Shown one piece after another: positions 41,085 to 49,242 of a stretch of DNA of 64,000 nt (position 1 is the first letter of the stretch; every line of letters begins with the position of its first letter). This DNA comes from Streptomyces sp. CB01635. Lineage in GTDB: Bacteria > Actinomycetota > Actinomycetes > Streptomycetales > Streptomycetaceae. The stretch is taken from positions 327,965 through 391,964 of the forward strand of contig NZ_NNBL01000005.1 in assembly GCF_002803065.1 (NCBI RefSeq). The letters are read 5' to 3'. The notes under the pieces are model-generated. The model saw nothing but the letters and a program-made list of their open reading frames with translations, did not search any database and was not told the origin of the DNA. The position numbers were made by a program, and so were the translations under genes.

Positions 41085-42032
41085 ATGTCGGCCCCCACGC
41101 TGTCCAAGAGCTCGCCGGCGCCCGCCCGTGCGCCGCATCAACTCCCCGAGCGGCGCGGCTCGTTGGCCCGAGCGGTGAAGCGCAATCTCTCCGCCCACGG
41201 CTTCCTGATCGGCGCGGTGCTCTGCTTCTCCTTCTTCTCCTGGTATCCGATGGTCAGGGAGTTCTTCCTGGCCTTCCAGAAGAACAAGGACGGCAGGACC
41301 ACCTGGGCCGGCTGGTCCAACCTCTCCTACGTCTTCAACGACCCGGCCTTCTGGCAGGCCTGGCGCAACACCCTCCTGTTCACGGGACTCGCGCTCGTGC
41401 TGGGGTTCGCGGTGCCGTTCCTCGTGGCGGTCCTGCTCAATGAATTCCGGCACGGCCAGGGCTACTTGAGGATGCTCGTCTACCTTCCGGTCATGCTTCC
41501 GCCGGTCGCCTCGGTCCTGCTGTTCAAGTACTTCTACGACCCTGGCTACGGCCTGTTCAACAGGATCCTCGGCATCTTCGGGATACCTGACCAGCAGTGG
41601 CTGCAGTCCACGAGTACGGCGATGGTCTCCGTGGTCATCGCGGCGACCTGGATGAACATGGGCGGCGCGACCCTGATCTACCTCGCCGCCCTCCAGGGCA
41701 TCCCCGGCGAGCTGTACGAGGCAGCGGAGCTGGACGGCGCCGGACTCTGGCGCAAGATCTGGCATGTGACGATCCCTCAGACGAGGTTGATCCTCTCGCT
41801 GATGTTCCTCATGCAGATCATCGCCACGATGCAGGTCTTCACCGAGCCGTTCCTGCTCACCAACGGCGCGGGCCCCGAGGGCTCCACCATGACCGTCGTC
41901 TACCTCATCTACCAGTACGCCTTCAACTTCAACAACTACGGCGGCGCGGCAGCGCTCGGCCTGGTCCTGCTCGTCCTGCTCGCGGGGTTCTCCGCGGTGT
42001 ACGTACGCCTCAGCCGCACCCAAGAAGACTGA
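41085..42032 (+). CDS. Carbohydrate ABC transporter permease (MalF type)
   Basis: A 315-residue membrane protein. A polar 38-residue N-terminus precedes six helices; the first contains AHGFLIGAVLCFSFFSWYPMVREFFLAF. The EAA loop is LYEAAELDGAGLWRKIWHVTIPQTRLILSL. It begins 30 bases after the binding-protein stop with GAGGAGCGACC before the ATG. It pairs with the MalG-type permease that follows after 17 bases. Confidence 0.93.
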   Translation: MSAPTLSKSSPAPARAPHQLPERRGSLARAVKRNLSAHGFLIGAVLCFSFFSWYPMVREFFLAFQKNKDGRTTWAGWSNLSYVFNDPAFWQAWRNTLLFTGLALVLGFAVPFLVAVLLNEFRHGQGYLRMLVYLPVMLPPVASVLLFKYFYDPGYGLFNRILGIFGIPDQQWLQSTSTAMVSVVIAATWMNMGGATLIYLAALQGIPGELYEAAELDGAGLWRKIWHVTIPQTRLILSLMFLMQIIATMQVFTEPFLLTNGAGPEGSTMTVVYLIYQYAFNFNNYGGAAALGLVLLVLLAGFSAVYVRLSRTQED

Positions 42033-42049
42033 CCCGCACGGGAGTTCAC

Positions 42050-42940
42050 ATGGCTACCGACACGATGCGTCCCCGGACCCTGATCTCGCCGGCCCAGCTC
42101 GGCAGGCGGCGCGGCAAGGTCGTCTACTGGGTCGTCTTCGCCCTGGTGACGGTTCTCTTCACGCTGGTCTTCCTGGGGCCGATGTACTGGATGGTCAGCG
42201 GCGGCCTCAAGACCACGCAGGAGTTCGTCAAGTCCCCGCCGACGCTCGTACCCACCAGCGTGCACCCCGGCAACTACGGGGACGCGTGGCGGGTGATGGA
42301 TCTGGCGAAGCTGCTCGGCAACACGCTGTACTACGCGTTCGGCGCGCTCGCCTTCCAGCTCGTCCTCGACGTCGCAGCGGCCTACTCGCTGTCCAAGCTG
42401 CGGCCCCTGTTCGGCAACGTCATCCTCGGCATGATGCTGGCGACGCTGATGATCCCGGCGACGGTCCTGGTCGTGCCGCAGTACCTGACCGTCCTCGACG
42501 TGCCGATCTTCGAGCGCAATCTGCTCAACAGCCCCTGGGTGATCTGGCTGCCGTCCGTCACCAACGCCTTCAACATCTTCCTGCTCAAGCGGTTCTTCGA
42601 CTCGATCCCGCAGGAGCTGCTGGACGCGGCGTCCATCGACGGGGCGTCCGCGCTGCGGACCCTGCGGTCCGTGGTGCTGCCCATCTCGCGGCCCATCCTG
42701 GGCGTCGTCTCCATCTTCGCGGTCGTCGGCGTGTGGAAGGACTTCCTCTGGCCGATGCTGACGCTGCCCGACCCCGGCAAGCAGACCCTGAACGTCGGCA
42801 TCTACTCGCTGGCCAGCGGCGTTCCTGAGAACTGGCTGATCGCCGCCCTCACCATCGCCTCGCTGCCGACCCTGATCCTCTTCCTGCTGTTCCAGCGCAA
42901 CATCATGAGCGGTCTCACCGCGGGCGGCCTCAAGGGCTGA
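42050..42940 (+). CDS. Carbohydrate ABC transporter permease (MalG type)
   Basis: A 296-residue membrane protein. Residues 25-45 (VYWVVFALVTVLFTLVFLGPMYWM) are helix 1; the EAA loop is ELLDAASIDGASALRTLRSVVLPISRPILGV; the C-terminus FQRNIMSGLTAGGLKG is MalG-like. ATG 42050 is preceded by GGGAGTTC. An alternative longer reading from 41597 overlaps the upstream permease in another frame and is rejected. Confidence 0.93.
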   Translation: MATDTMRPRTLISPAQLGRRRGKVVYWVVFALVTVLFTLVFLGPMYWMVSGGLKTTQEFVKSPPTLVPTSVHPGNYGDAWRVMDLAKLLGNTLYYAFGALAFQLVLDVAAAYSLSKLRPLFGNVILGMMLATLMIPATVLVVPQYLTVLDVPIFERNLLNSPWVIWLPSVTNAFNIFLLKRFFDSIPQELLDAASIDGASALRTLRSVVLPISRPILGVVSIFAVVGVWKDFLWPMLTLPDPGKQTLNVGIYSLASGVPENWLIAALTIASLPTLILFLLFQRNIMSGLTAGGLKG

Positions 42941-43018
42941 CGCCCGCCGCCCCTCCCCCGTACGCCGCCTCCGTGACGGCGCGCCCCGGCACGCCCTCCT
43001 GCCCGAAAGGACCACTAC

Positions 43019-44620
43019 GTGGCAGCCCCCCATACCCCAGACACCGGCGACTGGTGGCGTTCCGCCGCCATCTACCAGGTGTACGTACGCAGCTTCGCCG
43101 ACGGCGACGGAGACGGGACGGGCGATCTCGCGGGGGTCAGAGCCCGACTGGGCCACCTGGCCCGCCTGGGGATCGACGCGATCTGGTTCACCCCCTGGTA
43201 CCGCTCCCCGATGGCGGACGGCGGCTACGACGTGGCCGACTACCGGGCGATCGACCCGTCGTTCGGCACGCTCGCCGAGGCGGAGAAGCTCATCGAGGAG
43301 GCGCGTGACCTCGGTATCCGCGTCATCGTCGACGTCGTGCCCAACCATGTCTCCGACCGGCACGCCTGGTTCAGGGCCGCGCTCGCGGCGGGCCCGGGCA
43401 GCCCCGAGCGCGAGCTGTTCCACTTCCGGCCCGGCCGGGGCGCGCACGGCGAACTGCCGCCCAACAACTGGCCGTCCCAGTTCGCCGGCGAGACCTGGAC
43501 CCGCGTCCCCGACGGCGAGTGGTACCTGCATCTGTTCACGCCCGAGCAGCCGGACCTCAACTGGGCGCACCCCACGGTGCGTCACGAGCACGAGGAGGTG
43601 CTGCGGTTCTGGTTCCAGCGCGGCGCATCGGGCGTACGCGTCGACTCGGCGGCACTCCTCGCCAAGGACCCGGCACTCGCCGACGCCGCCGAGGACGACA
43701 CGAGCGGCTATGTGGACCGCGACGAGCTGCACACGATCTACCGCTCATGGCGGGCCGTCGCCGATGAGTACGACGGCGTACTCATCGGGGAGCTGTGGGT
43801 CCCCGACCCCGAGCGCTTCTCCCGCTATCTGCGCCCCGACGAGCTGCACACGGCCTTCAACTTCGACTTCCTGTCACGCCCTTGGGATGCGTCGGAACTG
43901 CGCGAGTCCATCGACATGACGCTCGCCCACCACGCGCCGGTGGGGGCTCCCGCGACCTGGGTCCTGTGCAACCACGACGTGACACGGACGGTGACCCGCT
44001 ACGGCCGGACGGACACCACGTTCGCCTTCGCGTCGAAGCGCTTCGGCACGCCCACGGACCTGGCGCTCGGCACCCACAGGGCGCGCGCGGCGGCGCTGCT
44101 GTCGCTGGCCCTGCCGGGGGCCGTCTACCTCTATCAGGGAGAGGAGCTGGGCCTGCCCGAGGCGGAGGTTCCGCCCGGCCGCATCGAGGACCCGATGCAC
44201 TTCCGCTCCGGCGGCACCGACCCGGGCCGCGACGGCTGCCGCGTGCCCCTGCCCTGGACGCAGGACGGACCCTCGTACGGCTTCGGGTCAGCCGGGGAGC
44301 CCTGGCTGCCGCAGCCGGCGGACTGGGGGACGTACGCGGCCCATCGGCAGGACGCCGATCCGGGCTCGATGCTGTCGCTCTACCGCGAGGCGCTTCGCCT
44401 GCGCCGCACGGAGCCGGGATTCGGCGACGGGCCGATGCGCTGGCTCCCAAGTTCCCCTGGCGTACTGGCTCTTGCCCGGGGCGAGGGCCTGGTCTGCGTC
44501 GTCAACTTCTCCGATCCGGCCGCTCCGCTCCCGGCGCATTCACGTCTTCTGCTGGCCAGTGGCCCCTTGGACGACGAGGGGCGGCTCCCACGGGACACGG
44601 CGGTGTGGCTCCGCGTCTGA
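43019..44620 (+). CDS. GH13 family alpha-glucosidase-type glycoside hydrolase
   Basis: A 533-residue cytoplasmic alpha-amylase-superfamily enzyme. Conserved regions: DVVPNH (105-110), GVRVDSAALLAKD with nucleophile D209, LIGELW with acid/base E258, and NHD with D320 as third acid. IYQVYVRSFADGDGDGTGDLAGV is typical of oligo-1,6- or alpha-glucosidases, and YLYQGEELGLPE is a closing motif. There is no signal peptide, fitting hydrolysis of imported oligosaccharides. It is the last gene of the LacI-SBP-permease-permease-GH13 cluster. GTG 43019 follows GAAAGGACC. Exact linkage preference is not readable. Confidence 0.93.
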   Translation: MAAPHTPDTGDWWRSAAIYQVYVRSFADGDGDGTGDLAGVRARLGHLARLGIDAIWFTPWYRSPMADGGYDVADYRAIDPSFGTLAEAEKLIEEARDLGIRVIVDVVPNHVSDRHAWFRAALAAGPGSPERELFHFRPGRGAHGELPPNNWPSQFAGETWTRVPDGEWYLHLFTPEQPDLNWAHPTVRHEHEEVLRFWFQRGASGVRVDSAALLAKDPALADAAEDDTSGYVDRDELHTIYRSWRAVADEYDGVLIGELWVPDPERFSRYLRPDELHTAFNFDFLSRPWDASELRESIDMTLAHHAPVGAPATWVLCNHDVTRTVTRYGRTDTTFAFASKRFGTPTDLALGTHRARAAALLSLALPGAVYLYQGEELGLPEAEVPPGRIEDPMHFRSGGTDPGRDGCRVPLPWTQDGPSYGFGSAGEPWLPQPADWGTYAAHRQDADPGSMLSLYREALRLRRTEPGFGDGPMRWLPSSPGVLALARGEGLVCVVNFSDPAAPLPAHSRLLLASGPLDDEGRLPRDTAVWLRV

Positions 44621-44770
44621 ACCGGACGCCCGGGAGGACTCAGGTATATGCCAGAAGCATCACCGCACCGGGTGTTGCCAAACCCCTTACGGGGCCTGTC
44701 CGGCTGTGCAACAGTCATTACCGGTCCTTCCGTCAGTCTTGGTCGTGCCGCGCCTGTATCGGAGTACGTC

Positions 44771-46201
44771 ATGCCTCCCCATGTCTTCGCGGACCGCCCC
44801 GCCGCCCAGCCGCCGGAGCACGGTTCGGTCGACGCGCTGATCACGCAGACGCGTCGGCTGCTCGGTGATGTCGACGCCGTGCGCCGCGAGGCCATTTCGG
44901 ACGACGGTGACCCCGAGCGACGCTGGCAGCGTGCCCTCTACGAGCTCGCCGTGCACCAACTCAGCGATCTCGACAAGCACTTGGCGCAGCTGCGCGACGG
45001 GCCACCGCGCCCGACCGTGGATTCGCTGATCCCCGAGGCCCGCGACTGTGCGCCTGCCGAGCCGCCGAGCGGTTCCCTGCTCAGCCGCGTGGGCAGCGCC
45101 GAGTGGAATCTCCTCACCGACGAGGCGAGCTGGTCCGGGGAACTGTTCCAGATCCTCGGCCGCAGCCCCGACGCACCCCCGCTGACCCTCGACGAACTCC
45201 CGTCCGTCGTGCACACCGATGACCAGGCCATGCTCACCAGGATGGTGACGGACTGTCTCATCGAGGGGAAGCCGATCGACGGCGAGTTCCGCATCCTGCG
45301 TACCAACGGCACCGCCCGCACTGTGCACATGATGGGCGAGCCCGTGCTCGACGCCGACGGCTCCACCGCCTCGATGTGGGCGGTCCTGCGCGACGTCAGC
45401 GAGCTGCGCCGCACCCAGCGGGCCGTACGCGAGACCCATGACTCGCTCCAGCGCCGGCGGCACATCGAGCAGACGGAACACCGGCTCGCGGTCGAGCTCC
45501 AGGAGGCCGTGCTGCCGCCATGGCGTGGCTCCCTGCGGTTCTCCCAGGGGGCACCGCACGACCTCGACCTCGCGGCCCGGCATCTGCCGTCGTCGACGGG
45601 CGAGCCAGTCGGCGGCGACTGGTACGACGCGCTCGAACTGCCGGACGGACAGACCCTGTTGAGCGTGGGCGGCCTGACCGGACACGGCGTGGCCGTGACC
45701 TCCGGCGTGGCGATGCTCCTCGGCGCCCTGCGCGGCATGGCCGTCACGGGGACCCGCCCCGACGAGCTGATGGGCTGGCTCAACCAGCTGACCGACACGT
45801 CGGTTCAGCCGTCACTGGGCAGCGCGGTCTGCTGCCGCTACGATCCCCGGTCGCGCACGTTGACCTGGGCGCAGGCGGGACACCCCGCCCCGCTGCTCTT
45901 CCGCGACGGGGTGGGGCGTGCGCTGACGCCGCCGGAGGGCGTGCTGCTCGGAGCGACACCCGGTGCCACGTACGGGCTGGCCGAGGAGACGCTCCGCGCA
46001 GGCGATCTGCTGCTGCTGCACACCGACGGCCTGGTCCCCCACCGCAGCGGCGCCGCGGCGGCGAACAGGCTCCTCGATCTCGCGCCACGACTCGCCGAGG
46101 CCGCCACCGCGCAGGACTGTGTGCGGACGGTCTTCGAGGAGTTCGCCGCGCACGAGCGCGCGGACGAGGCCTGTGTGCTGGTCGCCAGGATCGGCTCCTG
46201 A
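44771..46201 (+). CDS. PAS domain and PP2C (SpoIIE) phosphatase-like protein, second metal motif altered
   Basis: A 476-residue regulator. An N-terminal helical region (about 20-80) is followed by a PAS-type domain (about 108-210: EWNLLTDEASWSGELFQILG, GEFRILRTNGTARTVHMMGEP), a coiled linker, and a PP2C domain. GGDWYDA (281-287) is normal, but the second site reads VGGLTGHG (299-306) instead of GDVxGHG, so one metal-binding Asp is a glycine. LLLLHTDGL and RADEACVLV remain. Activity may be weak or absent, or the protein may act as a pseudo-phosphatase. I use ATG 44771 with GGAG upstream; 44648 is possible. It is not in an operon. Confidence 0.87.
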   Translation: MPPHVFADRPAAQPPEHGSVDALITQTRRLLGDVDAVRREAISDDGDPERRWQRALYELAVHQLSDLDKHLAQLRDGPPRPTVDSLIPEARDCAPAEPPSGSLLSRVGSAEWNLLTDEASWSGELFQILGRSPDAPPLTLDELPSVVHTDDQAMLTRMVTDCLIEGKPIDGEFRILRTNGTARTVHMMGEPVLDADGSTASMWAVLRDVSELRRTQRAVRETHDSLQRRRHIEQTEHRLAVELQEAVLPPWRGSLRFSQGAPHDLDLAARHLPSSTGEPVGGDWYDALELPDGQTLLSVGGLTGHGVAVTSGVAMLLGALRGMAVTGTRPDELMGWLNQLTDTSVQPSLGSAVCCRYDPRSRTLTWAQAGHPAPLLFRDGVGRALTPPEGVLLGATPGATYGLAEETLRAGDLLLLHTDGLVPHRSGAAAANRLLDLAPRLAEAATAQDCVRTVFEEFAAHERADEACVLVARIGS

Positions 46202-46235
46202 CGCGGACAGCTGGTTGCAGACAGCTACTTGTTGA

Positions 46236-46255
46236 ATCCGGGCCACGTGCCCCGG
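46236..46255. terminator. Near-palindrome between convergent genes
   Basis: TCCGGGCCACGTGCCCCGGA is close to a perfect palindrome of 20 bases between stops at 46201 and 46260, probably a shared terminator stem. Confidence 0.4.
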
Positions 46256-46259
46256 AGGG

Positions 46260-47759
46260 TCACGCCTGGGCGCGCTTGCCCCCCGTGGGCTTTCCGGGGG
46301 TCTTCGGCAGCGCGAGCTTGATCTCCTCACGCAGGTCCACGATCTTCGGGTAGGTCGCGTACTGCCCGGTGAGCCGGTACATCTCGCGGAGCCGGTCCCA
46401 GGTGCGATGGGAGGAGTTGGCCCCCATCGACACCAGCGCCAGGCGCGCGTACCGGTCGGCCTGCTCCGGGTCGTCGGCGATGAACAGGGCCGACGCGAGC
46501 GAGATGTAGTCGAAGATCTGCGACCGCTGCCGCCCGTTCGCCCGCAGTTCGAGGGCTTCCTTGGCGTGGCGCTGCGCCGTGTTCGCCGCGGCCGGCTCGT
46601 GGTCGGCGAGGGTGCGGTACGCCAGGGCCTGCATCCCGTGCAGGTCCGCCTCGTCGAACATCTGCATCCAGCTGGGCGGCGGGACGTCGCCCTTGTCGGA
46701 GACGAAGAGGTCCTCCGCCTGGCCGAGGGTGCGCCGCATGGCCTGACCCTTGCCCATCGACGCCTGTGCCCAGGCCTCGATGGTGTAGAGCATCGCCCGG
46801 GTACGCGGCAGGGTCTGGTCGCCGGATCCGGACTTGGCGAGCTTCATGAGGTCGAGTGCGTCGTCGGGCCGGCCGAGGTGCACCATCTGACGGGCCGCCC
46901 TGGACAGGGCCTCCCCGGCGCGCGGCCGGTCGCCGCCCTCCCGCGCCGCGTGCGCGGCGATGACGAAGTACTTCTGGGCCGTGGGTTCGAGGCCGACGTC
47001 GTGCGACATCCAGCCCGCGAGGACGGCCAGGTTGGCGGCGACGCCCCACAGGCGCCGCTGGAGATGGTCGGGGTGCCGGTAGCTGAGCATGCCGCCCACT
47101 TCGTTGAGCTGGCCCACCACCGCCTTGCGTTGCAGGCCGCCACCGCGGGCCGCGTCCCAGGCCCGGAACACCTCGACGGAGCGCTCCAGTTCCTCGATCT
47201 CCTGCGACCCGATGGGGGCGGCCTCATAGCGGTCGAACCCAGCGGGGTCGGCGTGCAGGGGGTCTTCGAAACGTGGGGCGTCGGCCGCGAGGGCCGGATC
47301 GGTGTGCAGCCAGTCATGCATGGCGCCGCTGAGTACAGATCCTGTGGCAAGCGCGGCACCCGCGCCCACCAAGCCGCGTCGGTTGAGCATGAGGTCCATT
47401 CCCGTGAATTCGGTGAGGACCGCAGCTGTCCGCTCGGGCGCCCATGGCATTCCGTCGGGGTGTTGCACAGCCCCGTCGTCACGCCGTTTCCCCGTGCGCC
47501 CGTGCCGGACCAGACCGAGGTCCTCGATGGTCACGACACGGCCGAGTCGCTCGGTGAACAGCGCCGCCAGCACCCGTGGCACCGGATCGCGCGGGATCTC
47601 TCCCATGTCGATCCAACGCCGCACCCGTGAGGTGTCGGTCGACAGCTGTGGGTGGCCCATGGCCGCCGCCTGCCGGTTGACCAGCCTCGCGAGCTCCCCC
47701 TTGGACCAGCCGGCGAGGCCGAACAGGTCGTTCAGGCGGGTGTTGGGTTGTCCGTTCAC
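46260..47759 (-). CDS. NsdA-like TPR regulator
   Basis: A 499-residue cytoplasmic regulator. The N-terminal 90 residues form an HTH-like region starting MNGQPNTRLNDLFGLAGWSKGELARLVNRQAAAMGHPQLSTDTSRVRRWIDMGEIPRDPVPRVLAALF. A TAT/lipoprotein-like segment is absent; the rest is helical with tetratricopeptide spacing (MVHLGRPDDALDLMKLA, AKEALELRANGRQRSQIFDYISLASALFI). This matches NsdA-type negative regulators of morphological development and antibiotic production in Streptomyces; whether it is the orthologue or a paralogue cannot be told here. GTG 47759 is chosen since family members begin MNGQPN. It is divergent from an APH-fold gene. Confidence 0.8.
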   Translation of the reverse strand: MNGQPNTRLNDLFGLAGWSKGELARLVNRQAAAMGHPQLSTDTSRVRRWIDMGEIPRDPVPRVLAALFTERLGRVVTIEDLGLVRHGRTGKRRDDGAVQHPDGMPWAPERTAAVLTEFTGMDLMLNRRGLVGAGAALATGSVLSGAMHDWLHTDPALAADAPRFEDPLHADPAGFDRYEAAPIGSQEIEELERSVEVFRAWDAARGGGLQRKAVVGQLNEVGGMLSYRHPDHLQRRLWGVAANLAVLAGWMSHDVGLEPTAQKYFVIAAHAAREGGDRPRAGEALSRAARQMVHLGRPDDALDLMKLAKSGSGDQTLPRTRAMLYTIEAWAQASMGKGQAMRRTLGQAEDLFVSDKGDVPPPSWMQMFDEADLHGMQALAYRTLADHEPAAANTAQRHAKEALELRANGRQRSQIFDYISLASALFIADDPEQADRYARLALVSMGANSSHRTWDRLREMYRLTGQYATYPKIVDLREEIKLALPKTPGKPTGGKRAQA

Positions 47760-47820
47760 GTCAAGCCCCCAGGTTCTCGGCTGAGTTGACAGTAACCCTC
47801 TGTCAGTTGCAGAGCGACTA

Positions 47821-47862
47821 TTCGCCAGGGTTCGCCAGGGTGCGCCAGATGGTGTGCCAGTG
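47821..47862. repeat. 10-bp direct repeats in the divergent promoter region
   Basis: TTCGCCAGGG occurs at 47821-47830 and 47831-47840, followed by TGCGCCAGAT (47841-47850) and a looser TGTGCCAGTG (47853-47862). They lie 62-103 bases upstream of the NsdA-like start, in the 233-base divergent region with the APH-fold gene. This spacing of one helical turn suggests cooperative binding sites. Confidence 0.65.
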
Positions 47863-47992
47863 GGCACCGGGTGTCAGGTAGGAATGCGCCACCCCGACCC
47901 GGTTGCCGCGGCTCACTCCCCAGGGTGCACCACGGTTCCCCGGGGCGGGTGGCGCAGGCAAATCGCAGGCACACGAAGGGATCTGTTCGCCC

Positions 47993-49171
47993 ATGTACGC
48001 AGCATCGTCCTCCGTGTCCGCCCCGCCCCGGCCGCTCTACGCCCGGCCCCCGGCTCGCGGCAACGGCCGCGCAGGGGAGGCCCCACCGGCGGGCGGCGGC
48101 CCGTATCTCGACCCCGCGCGACCTGCGGCCGCAGCGCTCGGCTCCGGTCGGACCAGGCGCGTCCCGGGGCTCGGCACCCAACCGCTCAGCGGGAGACTCG
48201 ACTTGTCCGGCCCCCAGGGGGCGCAGCTGCGCACGGCGATCGCCTCGGTGCACCGGATCTGCCCGGAGTTCAATCCGGTGCAGGTGCTGCGCCGCAGTGG
48301 ACGGTCCGTGTTGCTCGTCGGCACCACAGGGCGCAGCACCGCCGTCGCCAAGTGTTTAGTGGACCACTCCCCGATCTGGGCCGAGCGGATCCGCCACGAG
48401 ATAGCTGCATACCGCTCGTTCGTCCGGCACCGGCCACCGGTCCGGGTGCCGCGGCTCATCGCCGCGGACCCCGACAACTGCACGCTGGTGATCGAGCGGA
48501 TGCCCGGCCGGGTCGCCGCCCTGCAGCGGCACCCGGCCGAGGCACCGCCCCGGGCGGACGTGCGGGCCGCGCTCAGCGCGATCTGCCGGCTCAACCTCTG
48601 GCGTCCGCCGGCCGGCACGTTCAACGCGCCGCTCGACTACGCGGACCGGATCTCCCGCTACCACGACCTCGGGCTGCTCACCGACCGGGACATGGGCGAT
48701 CTGCAGAAGCTGCTGCACGGCATCGCGCACTCGTCGGGCCGCCAGGGCATGGGCCAGTTCTGTCACGGTGACGCACTGCTGTCGAACATCCTGCTGTCAC
48801 CGGCGGGCCCGGTGCTCGTGGACTGGGAGCACGCGGGCTGGTACCTGCCGGGGTACGACCTGGCGACGCTGTGGTCGGTGCTCGGTGACGCGCCGGTGGC
48901 GCGCCGCCAGATCAGCCAGCTCGCGCAGTCCGGCGGTCCCGCGGCGCGGGACGCGTTCCTGGTGAACCTGATGCTCGTACTGACGCGGGAGATCCGGACG
49001 TACGAGACGGCCGTGCAGCGTTCGATGCACGACACGACCCCGGCGGCATCGGGCACGGCCCCGCACGGTGCTGCGCCGTCCGGCGAGGAACAGCGGCTGC
49101 TGCTGAGGCGGCTGCACGACGACTGCCAGCTGGCCCGCAGGGCCGTGCGTGCGGCGGTCGGCACTCGCTGA
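47993..49171 (+). CDS. Aminoglycoside-phosphotransferase-fold protein
   Basis: A 392-residue protein. The first about 90 residues are Pro/Gly/Ala-rich and low-complexity. Then comes an APH/choline-kinase fold: VLLVGTTGRSTAVAKCLVDHS with the ATP-site lysine, FCHGDALLSNILL (HGD..N catalytic loop) and VLVDWEHAGWYLPGYDLA (DxE/D metal site). The family phosphorylates small alcohol or amino-alcohol substrates, sometimes antibiotics. Nothing here points to an aminoglycoside. ATG 47993 is preceded by GAAGGGATC with a wide spacer. It is divergent from the NsdA-like gene, a pairing that could be regulatory. Confidence 0.83.
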   Translation: MYAASSSVSAPPRPLYARPPARGNGRAGEAPPAGGGPYLDPARPAAAALGSGRTRRVPGLGTQPLSGRLDLSGPQGAQLRTAIASVHRICPEFNPVQVLRRSGRSVLLVGTTGRSTAVAKCLVDHSPIWAERIRHEIAAYRSFVRHRPPVRVPRLIAADPDNCTLVIERMPGRVAALQRHPAEAPPRADVRAALSAICRLNLWRPPAGTFNAPLDYADRISRYHDLGLLTDRDMGDLQKLLHGIAHSSGRQGMGQFCHGDALLSNILLSPAGPVLVDWEHAGWYLPGYDLATLWSVLGDAPVARRQISQLAQSGGPAARDAFLVNLMLVLTREIRTYETAVQRSMHDTTPAASGTAPHGAAPSGEEQRLLLRRLHDDCQLARRAVRAAVGTR

Positions 49172-49179
49172 GGGGACAG

Positions 49180-49219
49180 GAATCCGCGGTGCGCCAGGAC
49201 AGCGGCGCACCGCGGATTC
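49180..49219. terminator. Perfect 16-bp hairpin between convergent genes
   Basis: GAATCCGCGGTGCGCC at 49180-49195 pairs perfectly with 49204-49219 around an 8-base loop. It lies between the stops at 49171 and 49243, a strong bidirectional terminator. Confidence 0.8.
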
Positions 49220-49242
49220 TCGTGTGCCCTTGTCCCTAGGGG

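Noticed and set aside
39492..42023. 843-residue minus-strand open frame across the LacI-operon importer
   Set aside because: Antisense shadow in high-GC DNA; the plus-strand SBP and permease genes are unambiguous.
49180..49219. Attachment site or IS terminal repeat
   Set aside because: Position between two convergent stops and single-copy nature fit a terminator better; no target duplication is seen.
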